64,000 nt of DNA from Pseudomonas putida (GTDB lineage: Bacteria; Pseudomonadota; Gammaproteobacteria; Pseudomonadales; Pseudomonadaceae), in assembly GCF_005080685.1 (NCBI RefSeq), contig NZ_CP039371.1:124001-188000 (forward strand), read 5' to 3'. This document shows positions 57,410 to 64,000 of this stretch, piece by piece. The translations under genes and the position numbers were made by a program. The first letter of the stretch is position 1. Each line of letters starts with the position of its first letter. The notes beneath the pieces are model-generated. The model saw nothing but the letters and a program-made list of their open reading frames with translations. It did no database searches and had not been told where the DNA came from.

Positions 57410-58530
57410 CAGCCCATCTCCATGCAGAACAGTGCAGCCACGGCGTCGAGCACGATCACCACGAAGATCGACTGGACCACGCTGGAGGTGGTGTGGGCGC
57501 CGACCGATTCGGCGCTGCCGCTGACCTTGAAGCCCTCCAGGCAGCCGATGGCGGCGATCAGGAAGGCGAAGAACGGCGCCTTGGCCAGGCCCACCAGGAA
57601 GTGCTGCACGCCGATGTCGCTTTGCAGCAGCGACAGGAACATGGCCGGCGTGATGCCTAGCGACAGGGCGCAGACCACGGCGCCGCCGACGATGCCGCAG
57701 ACCATGGCGACGAACGTCAGCAGCGGCAGCGCGATCAGCAGGGCCAGCACCCGCGGCACTACCAGCAGTTCGATGGGGTTCAGGCCAAGGGTGCGGATGG
57801 CGTCGATTTCCTCGTTGGCTTTCATCGAGCCGATCTGCGCGGTGAAGGCGCTGGCGGTGCGCCCTGCGAGCAGGATGGCGGTCAATAGCACGCCGAATTC
57901 GCGCAGGAAGGAAAACGCTACCAGGTCGACGGTGAAAATGGTGGCGCCGAAGGCGGCCAGGACCGTGGCACCGAGGAAGGCCACCACCGCACCGACCAGG
58001 AAGGTCAGCAAGGCGACGATGGGCGCGGCATCCAGGCCGGTCTGCTCGAGGTGGGCGACCACCGGCGTGACCCGCCAGCGATGGGGTTGCAGCAGCCGGC
58101 GCAGGATGGTTTCGAGGATCAGGCCGATGAAGCCGAGCAATTGCCGGGTGTCGTCCCACAGGGTGGCCACCGCGCAGCCGATGCGCTCGAGCAGCACCAT
58201 GAACACGTTGCGTTCCGGGGCCTTGATCGGGATGCAGTAGTCCTGGACCGAGCAGTACACGGTCTTGAGCAGTGCGCGGCTGGCCTCGGGAAGCTGGCCG
58301 GTGCAATGCGACAGGCGTTCGGCGCCGAGTAACTCGGCCAGCAGCGAGGCGCCGGCGGTGTCCAGGCGCCCCAGTTGGCTGAGGTCGGCCACGGCATCGG
58401 CGGCGCACTGGGTGCGCAGTCGCTCGCTGTCGCGGCGCAGGTCGGCGTAGTGTGCCAGGGTCCAGTCACCGGCGATGCGCAGGCAGGCCGGCTGACGGCT
58501 GGTGTCCAGTGTTGCGCTTGGCGTGGTCAT
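57406..58530 (-). CDS. MlaE-family permease with N-terminal STAS-like domain
   Basis: About 374 residues. The N-terminal 100 residues form a STAS-like domain (LRIAGDWTLAHYADLRRD, DAVADLSQLGRLDTAGASLL), followed by an MlaE permease with five to six helices (LREFGVLLTAILLAGRTASAFTAQIGSMKANEEIDA). In the classical Mla system the STAS partner (MlaB) is a separate protein; here it is fused. First gene of the MCE operon. The start could be the ATG at 58539 or 58530; neither has a strong ribosome binding site. Confidence 0.88.
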   Translation of the reverse strand: MTTPSATLDTSRQPACLRIAGDWTLAHYADLRRDSERLRTQCAADAVADLSQLGRLDTAGASLLAELLGAERLSHCTGQLPEASRALLKTVYCSVQDYCIPIKAPERNVFMVLLERIGCAVATLWDDTRQLLGFIGLILETILRRLLQPHRWRVTPVVAHLEQTGLDAAPIVALLTFLVGAVVAFLGATVLAAFGATIFTVDLVAFSFLREFGVLLTAILLAGRTASAFTAQIGSMKANEEIDAIRTLGLNPIELLVVPRVLALLIALPLLTFVAMVCGIVGGAVVCALSLGITPAMFLSLLQSDIGVQHFLVGLAKAPFFAFLIAAIGCLEGFKVSGSAESVGAHTTSSVVQSIFVVIVLDAVAALFCMEMGW

Positions 58531-58642
58531 AGGCTCCATGCATCTGACTGGGCGCGGGTAGATAGAGGCTGATCATAGCCCAGCCAGGCTGCCGTGGTTT
58601 GTTGAAAATGTGCTGTCTGCAAGCGTTTGCGGTACCTGCCGA

Positions 58643-59665
58643 TCAGCCTGCCGGCGCGTCGTCGACGACCTTGAAGCGCAGCACGCCGATCACCTGCCCA
58701 TCCTCGGTGAGCACCCGCACCTGCCATTTGCCTACCGGATTGGGTGGGAAGTTCTGCTTGTGCGTCCAGGCCCGGTAGCCTTCCTTGCGCCCGCCATGGA
58801 TGTCCAGGGCGATGCGGTCGACTTCCTTGCCGTCCTTCTGCCACACGTGATAGATGCGTTCGTTCAGGCCCCGAGGCGCGTTGATCGCGGTGTAGGCGTA
58901 CAACCCGCTGCTGCGGATGCGGCTGGCGGCGATTTCATGCAGCGAGTCGCCCGGCTGGCGGTTGAGCACCTCGGTGCTGACCGCTACCTCGGTCATCCAC
59001 AGCGTTGCCGGTGGAACCCAGGAGCGCAGCAGCCAGCCGCCGCCACCGACGGCCAGGGTCACCAGCACCAGGGCCACGCCGCGGCGCCAGGTGTTCACCG
59101 GGAAGCTGCTGGCAAGGCTTGGGAACGACAGGGCCATGGCCGCGATGAGGGCCAGCTTGAAGCTTTGCGCGGTGGTCAGGTGCAGGATGATCGGCAGCGC
59201 AGTCAGCAGCGCGGCGAACAGCGTCAGGGTATGCAGCGCCATGAACAGCCAGCGCCGCGGGGCCAGCCATTTGTAGTACAGCGGGTCGATGATCGAGATC
59301 AGCCCGGCGGCACCGAGCAGGCCGGTGAACACCAGTTGGCCGCTGTTCCAGGTCGTGGTGATGAAGAAGAACGGCAGGACGAAGAACAAGCTTTCCTGGT
59401 GGATCATCTGCGTCGCGTAGCGCAGCAGCGGCTGCGGGATCTCGCGCTTGAAGGTACGGGCGAACAGGCCGGTGAGGGTGTTCTCGAACATCAGCCAGAC
59501 CCAGCTGACCAGCATCAGCACGGCGACCCAGCTGGCCAGGCCGGCCTGGCGGTCGACCAGGATGAAACTGCCGATACCGGAGAGAAAACCTCCGAGCGCG
59601 ATGACGCCGGGGTAGCGTTTGAGCAATTCGATGATGCGGATGACGAAGTGGGGTATTGGGGGCAT
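58643..59665 (-). CDS. DUF5924/DUF2914 membrane protein
   Basis: A 340-residue protein. The first 210 residues have six to seven hydrophobic helices (DUF5924). A periplasmic C-terminal domain (about 225-340) matches DUF2914, recognised by IYHVWQKDGKEVDRIALDIHGG, GYRAWTHKQNFPPNPVGKWQVRV and GQVIGVLRFKV. The open frame continues upstream through a REP element, so I start at MPPIPHFVIRIIELL. No function is known. Confidence 0.82.
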   Translation of the reverse strand: MPPIPHFVIRIIELLKRYPGVIALGGFLSGIGSFILVDRQAGLASWVAVLMLVSWVWLMFENTLTGLFARTFKREIPQPLLRYATQMIHQESLFFVLPFFFITTTWNSGQLVFTGLLGAAGLISIIDPLYYKWLAPRRWLFMALHTLTLFAALLTALPIILHLTTAQSFKLALIAAMALSFPSLASSFPVNTWRRGVALVLVTLAVGGGGWLLRSWVPPATLWMTEVAVSTEVLNRQPGDSLHEIAASRIRSSGLYAYTAINAPRGLNERIYHVWQKDGKEVDRIALDIHGGRKEGYRAWTHKQNFPPNPVGKWQVRVLTEDGQVIGVLRFKVVDDAPAG

Positions 59666-59696
59666 TGGGTCTACGACAGGTTCATGGGTGGCTGTG

Positions 59697-59795
59697 CCGG
59701 CCTCTTCGCGGGCAATCCCGCTCCTACAGACACCCCAAGACATTCGATACCTGTGGGATTCATGTAGGAGCGGGCTTGCCCGCGAAGAGGCCGGT
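59697..59795. repeat. REP pair upstream of the DUF5924 gene
   Basis: Inverted arms CCGGCCTCTTCGCGGGCAA and its complement TTGCCCGCGAAGAGGCCGG flank about 60 bp and carry the GGAGCGGG core. It separates the DUF5924 gene from the M16 gene, both on the minus strand. Confidence 0.85.
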
Positions 59796-59818
59796 ACTGG
59801 CAAAAGGATACCGCTGAT

Positions 59819-61225
59819 TCACCGCTTCCGAGTAGCACCACTCGGCCGCTGCGGCGTACCTCGACGCCAGCGTAGCAGGCCCGCCGCGACGATCACCCCG
59901 AGCAGCAGCGCCACCAGCCCGTACAGCTCGTCATACCCCAGCAACGGTTTCTCGATGCGCAGGTAGCCCTGGTCCTTGAGCATTTCCTTCAACGCGTCGT
60001 TGGCCTGCTCCAGGCTGACCTGGCGCAACTGACGCGCCGGGTCGGTGAAGCGACCGTTGTCGTAGTCGTTCAGTGCCCCCCAGTAGTAGTCGGCCAATGC
60101 GCTGTTGCCCTGGGTGCTCCAGCTTTCCTTGGCGACGGCGGCATCCTTGATGCGGGCGAAGGTGTCCGTATCCAGCCCTTGCTTGCGCAAGTGATCGAAC
60201 AGTTGCTGCATCACGTCGATGGCCTGGTCGACATCGTCGCGCTCGAGGTCGGCATTGAGGCTGAGCATGCCGCTGTCGCCGAAGCTCTCGCGCTGCGCCG
60301 ACGGCCCGTACGACAGCCCGTTGCGCAGCCGCAGCTGATCGTAGAGGGCCCATTCCAGATAACGCGACAGCAGGTCGAGGGTCGGCTGGTGGTCGTTGTC
60401 CAGCACCGGCTCGACGAACAGCCAGTGCAACTTGGCGCTGTCGCCCAGCCAGCCGCGGGTCAGGTCGCGGCGCTGTTCGGCCTGCTGGCTGATGCTTTCG
60501 AGGGTACGCCGCTCTTCCGGCTCGGTGGCCGGCAGCTCGCCATAGGTGCGCTCCAGGTAGGCCGGCAGCAGGCGGTCGAGGCCGCCGACGATGATCAGGG
60601 TCATGTTGTTGGCGGCATACCAGCGGTCGCGCAGGGTCTGCACCTGCTCCAGGGTCATGTCGTCGACATTGGAGCGCTCCGGGCATTTCAGGCCCAGTTC
60701 GGTGGCCAACTGATCGCTGGCCGGGTGGCCGATGTCCTGGCGGTCGAGCCAGCGTTGCAGGTGGCCGTAATGGCCGCCGTCCTCGCGTTCGATGATGCGC
60801 TTGGCGGTGGCCAGGGCCTTGGCGTCGATGTGTGTGTCGCGGATCACCGCCAGCAGCAGGTCGAGCACCTTGCGCTGGTTGCGCGCCGGCGCCTCGATGA
60901 CGAAGGTGGTGTCGGCGCTGCTGGTGTAGGCGTTCCACTCCCCGCCCAAGGCCTGCAGGCGCTCTTCCAGGCCACCCTCGCCGGTCTCGTCGATACCGCT
61001 GAACAGCAGGTGTTCGAGCAGGTGCGGCAGCTCCTTCTGCTCGCAGTCGAAGTCGTCCAGGCCAACGCCCACCACCAGGCGGATGGCGACGTGGTCGCGT
61101 TCGTAGCCGGACTTGAGGATCACCTGCAGACCGTTGGGCAACAGGTAGCCTTCGACCCGTGAGCGGTCGAGGGCCATTGAGGGCAGGCTGCAGATCAGCA
61201 GGCAAAGGAACATCAGGCAACGCAT
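59819..61225 (-). CDS. M16-family zinc peptidase with C-terminal membrane anchor
   Basis: A 468-residue exported M16 (pitrilysin) peptidase. The signal peptide is MRCLMFLCLLICSLPSMA. The inverted zinc motif HLLEH is at 68-72 with downstream acidic residues in AKRIIEREDGG as the third ligand candidates. The R/Y substrate-binding pair is represented by LRLRNGLSYGPSAQRE. A transmembrane helix (about 435-455) followed by basic residues anchors it. It lies 30 bp after the Na/Pi transporter gene on the same strand. Targets are unknown. Confidence 0.87.
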   Translation of the reverse strand: MRCLMFLCLLICSLPSMALDRSRVEGYLLPNGLQVILKSGYERDHVAIRLVVGVGLDDFDCEQKELPHLLEHLLFSGIDETGEGGLEERLQALGGEWNAYTSSADTTFVIEAPARNQRKVLDLLLAVIRDTHIDAKALATAKRIIEREDGGHYGHLQRWLDRQDIGHPASDQLATELGLKCPERSNVDDMTLEQVQTLRDRWYAANNMTLIIVGGLDRLLPAYLERTYGELPATEPEERRTLESISQQAEQRRDLTRGWLGDSAKLHWLFVEPVLDNDHQPTLDLLSRYLEWALYDQLRLRNGLSYGPSAQRESFGDSGMLSLNADLERDDVDQAIDVMQQLFDHLRKQGLDTDTFARIKDAAVAKESWSTQGNSALADYYWGALNDYDNGRFTDPARQLRQVSLEQANDALKEMLKDQGYLRIEKPLLGYDELYGLVALLLGVIVAAGLLRWRRGTPQRPSGATRKR

Positions 61226-61255
61226 GGGCGAGCGTGGGTCTCCGCATTGGCGAGA

Positions 61256-62914
61256 TCAGGGCTGGCGGGCTTCGTCTGGCGTACTGTCGAGCATCAGCCC
61301 GCCGGTATCCGAGCCGCCCAGTACCACATAGGCACTGCTGCAGAACAAAGAGTTCAACCGCTTCATGTCCGCGATCAGCTCCAAGTGTAGCGAACTGGTC
61401 TCGATACTTTGCACTACCTTGCGTTGCAAACGGCTGACATGGGCGTGGGCCAGGCGCCGTTCCTGGGCGCGAAAACGGCGCTTCTCCCGTAGCAGCAGGT
61501 GGGCACTGTGTGGGTCGGCGCTGAGGAATACCGACAGGCCCAGGCGCAGGTTGGCCAGCAATTGCTCCTGCAGGCCGGTGAGCTCCTCCAGCCCGACCTG
61601 GGAAAACTCCCGGCGCTGGCTGGTTTTCTGCTGTTGCACCTTGCGCAGCATGCGTTCGATCAGGTCGCAGGCCAGCTTGAGGTTGATCGCCAGCTCGATG
61701 ATTTCGGCCCAGCGGCGGTTGTCCTGGTCGCTGAGGTCGTCGCGGGGCATTTGCGCCAGGTAAAGCTTGATCGCGCTGTACAGTGCCTCGGCGTCCTCGC
61801 CCAGGGCACGCACCTGTTGCGGCAAGGCGGTCTGGGTGCCGCGCAGGGCGCCAAGCATGGACTCCAGCAGGCTGTCGACGATGTCGCCCAGGCGCAGGGT
61901 TTCCCGTGCGGCGTTGGCCAGGGCCAGGCTGGGCGTGGACAGCGCCGAAACATCGAGGTGGCGCGGGCGCACCTGGCCATTGCCGTTGTCGCGATCGGGC
62001 AGCAGGAAGTTGCACAGGCGGCCCATGGGGGTGGTGGTGGGCAGCATGATCAGGCAGCGCAGCGTGTTGTAGAGCAGGTGGAAGCCGATCACCAGTTCCT
62101 GCGGGCTGAAATTGAGCGAGTCCATCCAGCCCACCAGCGGGTGCAGCGCGGGGATGATCAGCACCAGGCCGATCAGTTTGTACAGCAGGCTGCCCAGGGC
62201 CACCCGGCGGCCTGCGGCGTTCTGCATGCTGGTGGTGATGAAGGCCAGCAGGCCGCTGCCGATGTTGGCGCCGACCACCAGGCCAATGGCCACCGGCAGG
62301 CTGATGACCTCCGCTCCGGCCAGCGTGGCGGTGAGCAGCACCGCCGCCAGGCTGGAGTAGGAGATCATGGCAAACAGCGCGCCGACCAGGGCGTCGAGCA
62401 GGATGTCGCCGGTCAGCGAGGCGAACAGCACCTTCACGCCCTGGGCGTGGGTGATCGGCGTGGCGGCCTGGACGATCAGTTCCAGGGCCAGGATGATCAG
62501 GCCCAGGCCAATGCCCACGCGGCCCAGCTGGCCGGCCCGGGTCTGCTTGCGCGAGAGGAAGAAGATGACCCCGAGAAAGACCAGCAGCGGCGACAGCCAG
62601 GACAGGTCGAAGGTCAGCACCCGGGCCATCAGTGCGGTACCCACGTCGGCACCGAGCATGATCGCCAGGGCGGGAGTCATGGCCATCAGGCCTTGGCCGA
62701 CGAACGAAGTGACCAGCATGGCCGTGGCGTTGCTGCTCTGCACCAGGGCCGTGACGACGATGCCGGCGACGAAGGCCAGCGGCCGGCGGTCCATGTTTTC
62801 GCTGAGCACGCGGCGCAGGTTGGAGCCGAACACCCGCAGGATGCCGGTCCGCACGATGTGCGTTCCCCACACCAGCAAGGCTACTGCGGAGAGCAGGTTG
62901 AGCAGGGTCAGCAT
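61256..62914 (-). CDS. Na/Pi cotransporter family protein with PhoU-like tail
   Basis: A 552-residue membrane protein with two Na/Pi cotransporter repeats, each carrying the QSSNAT-type or GANIGSG motif, over about 300 residues (ALVQSSNATAMLVTSF; LVVGANIGSGLLAF). The C-terminal 200 residues are helical and PhoU-like. The family moves phosphate or organic anions, or has been linked to nucleotide signalling in other bacteria; substrate here is unassigned. The start is MLTLLNLLSAVALLVWG. It heads a probable operon with the M16 peptidase. Confidence 0.88.
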   Translation of the reverse strand: MLTLLNLLSAVALLVWGTHIVRTGILRVFGSNLRRVLSENMDRRPLAFVAGIVVTALVQSSNATAMLVTSFVGQGLMAMTPALAIMLGADVGTALMARVLTFDLSWLSPLLVFLGVIFFLSRKQTRAGQLGRVGIGLGLIILALELIVQAATPITHAQGVKVLFASLTGDILLDALVGALFAMISYSSLAAVLLTATLAGAEVISLPVAIGLVVGANIGSGLLAFITTSMQNAAGRRVALGSLLYKLIGLVLIIPALHPLVGWMDSLNFSPQELVIGFHLLYNTLRCLIMLPTTTPMGRLCNFLLPDRDNGNGQVRPRHLDVSALSTPSLALANAARETLRLGDIVDSLLESMLGALRGTQTALPQQVRALGEDAEALYSAIKLYLAQMPRDDLSDQDNRRWAEIIELAINLKLACDLIERMLRKVQQQKTSQRREFSQVGLEELTGLQEQLLANLRLGLSVFLSADPHSAHLLLREKRRFRAQERRLAHAHVSRLQRKVVQSIETSSLHLELIADMKRLNSLFCSSAYVVLGGSDTGGLMLDSTPDEARQP

Positions 62915-63035
62915 GGCGACGCCCCCTGTTGTCGACGGCCCATGGGGCCAATGAGTAGAGCGTGAGCGCTTTGATGTGTTGTGGTGCTCACTCGAAGCTT
63001 TAGCCGTTTTGCACGGCTGTTGCCAGCTTCTCACG

Positions 63036-63057
63036 AAAAAGGGCCCCGCAGGGCCCT
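63036..63057 (-). terminator. Rho-independent terminator of terC
   Basis: AGGGCCC / GGGCCCT with a four-base loop, followed on the minus strand by TTTTT. It is 18 bases after the TerC stop. Confidence 0.88.
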
Positions 63058-63075
63058 CGATCGTTTCCGCCTGGG

Positions 63076-63846
63076 TTATTGACCTGGCATGTCCTTGCGG
63101 AGTTTCACAGGGTCGTGTTCCTTGCCCTTCTTGCGCGCCATGGCGGTGCGCATGCGGATGTTGATCGCTTCCACCGCCAGCGAGAACGCCATGGCGAAGT
63201 AGACGTAGCCCTTGGGCACGTGCACGTCGAAAGCTTCGGCGATCAGCACGGTACCGACGACGATCAGGAACGAAAGCGCGAGCATCTTCAAAGATGGGTG
63301 TTTGTCGATGAAGTCGCTGATGGCACCGGCACAGGCCATCATCACCAGCACCGCGACGACGATCGCGGCGATCATCACCGGCACGTGGGAAACCATGCCC
63401 ACCGCAGTGATCACCGAGTCGAGGGAGAACACGATGTCGATGATGGCGATCTGGATAATGGTGTAGAAGAACTTGCCACCCGCCCCTTTCGGCGCTTCGT
63501 CTTGCTCCTCTTCGCCTTCCAGGCCGTGGTAGATCTCCTGGGAGCTTTTCCACAGCAGGAACAGACCACCGAAGAACAGGATCAGGTCGCGGCCGGAGAT
63601 ACCCTCACCGAACACTTCGAACAGGTCGGTGGTCAGGCGCATGACCCAGGTGATCGACAGCAGCAGCATGATCCGCGTGACCATGGCCAGGGCCAGGCCG
63701 AAGATCCGCGTACGCGGCTGCATGGCCTTGGGCATGCGGCTGACCAGGATCGAGATCATGATGATGTTGTCGATGCCGAGCACGATCTCAAGGGCGGTCA
63801 GGGTAAAAAAGGCAACCCAGATTTCCGGGCTGGTCAGCCATTCCAT
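63076..63846 (-). CDS. TerC-family integral membrane protein
   Basis: A 256-residue TerC-family protein with seven transmembrane helices. Conserved acidic membrane residues are seen in LTALEIVLGIDNIIMI near residue 20 and IIDIVFSLDSVITAVGM near 145. Members are linked to tellurite resistance and to manganese or other metal-ion handling. The ATG at 63846 has an AAGGAA site; 11 more codons upstream are open but unlikely. It has its own terminator. Confidence 0.9.
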   Translation of the reverse strand: MEWLTSPEIWVAFFTLTALEIVLGIDNIIMISILVSRMPKAMQPRTRIFGLALAMVTRIMLLLSITWVMRLTTDLFEVFGEGISGRDLILFFGGLFLLWKSSQEIYHGLEGEEEQDEAPKGAGGKFFYTIIQIAIIDIVFSLDSVITAVGMVSHVPVMIAAIVVAVLVMMACAGAISDFIDKHPSLKMLALSFLIVVGTVLIAEAFDVHVPKGYVYFAMAFSLAVEAINIRMRTAMARKKGKEHDPVKLRKDMPGQ

Positions 63847-63918
63847 GTGTATTCCTTCGAACGATAGAAGGCGATGCACCGACGCCTCGGCGCATCGCGG
63901 TGGGGCGATGGGTGTTAA

Positions 63919-64000
63919 TTAAAGACTACTGAACAGCGGGAAAATGCCCATCAGCAGCGCGGCGAGCATTATGCACATGCACACCAGCACTGCCCACTTG
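63919..64000 (-). CDS. 3' end of a small membrane protein gene (partial)
   Basis: Only the last 26 codons are in the window; they read as a hydrophobic helix (VLVCMCIMLAALLMGIF) ending in PLFSSL and TAA. The gene continues beyond the right edge. I cannot assign a family from this part. Confidence 0.5.
   Translation of the reverse strand, partial: KWAVLVCMCIMLAALLMGIFPLFSSL

Noticed and set aside
59931..62951. 1006-codon open frame on the minus strand spanning two genes
   Set aside because: Its product is low-complexity Arg/Pro/Ala/Gly-rich sequence, out of frame with the M16 and Na/Pi genes, which are well supported.

Overview
The window is high-GC gammaproteobacterial chromosome. The gene order polA, engB, cc4, dsbA, dgcH, ampDh2, kinB/algB, together with the cox cluster, metNIQ, katE and znuABC-zur, and the GTGGGAGC-type REP elements, point to a fluorescent Pseudomonas, most likely of the P. 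putida group (inference from synteny and repeat type; no search was run). Almost all of it is core housekeeping and envelope-stress genome. I saw no prophage, integron, CRISPR array or insertion sequence.

Layout. 0-11 kb: a lipoprotein aminopeptidase, a HAD phosphatase, a gamma-carbonic anhydrase, two neighbouring M3 oligopeptidases (prlC and a divergent paralogue), a LexA-boxed radical SAM gene, and a beta-carbonic anhydrase followed by a SulP transporter. 12-20.5 kb: a complete aa3-type cytochrome c oxidase cluster (subunits II, I and III, copper insertion proteins, SURF1, heme A synthesis, Sco), in which heme A synthase carries an apparent one-base frameshift. 20.5-27.8 kb: an M48 membrane protease, the metNIQ methionine importer (MetQ has an in-frame 33-bp duplication) and katE. 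27.8-33 kb: zinc homeostasis (znuA divergent from zur-znuC-znuB), thrB and two small exported proteins. 33-39.5 kb: polA, a Spot42/ErsA-type sRNA with an AlgU-like promoter, a very large inverted repeat, engB, two c-type cytochromes and dsbA.

39.5-50.3 kb: a nuclease-fold protein, a diguanylate cyclase, the AmpDh2 amidase, an EAL phosphodiesterase and the KinB/AlgB two-component pair. Divergent from algB is a BON-domain gene, then a small envelope operon ending in an Ivy-type lysozyme inhibitor. Both of these transcription units have a good sigma-54 (-24/-12) promoter match. 50.3-64 kb: a 740-bp intergenic stretch with features of an sRNA locus, gltP, an 11-copy tandem array of 119-bp REPIN units, a fused SpmA/SpmB-like protein, a four-gene MCE/Mla-type lipid transport operon, a DUF5924/DUF2914 membrane protein, an M16 protease, a Na/Pi cotransporter homologue, a TerC protein, and the 3' end of one more small membrane protein.

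The most unusual elements are non-coding: (i) the polA-engB inverted repeat, two arms of about 245 bp around a 163-bp spacer, whose internal hairpins differ between arms by paired, compensating changes; (ii) the regular REPIN array at 52482-53758; (iii) the paired sigma-54 promoters beside algB; and (iv) the ErsA-like sRNA. These were found by reading the sequence and have not been tested computationally.
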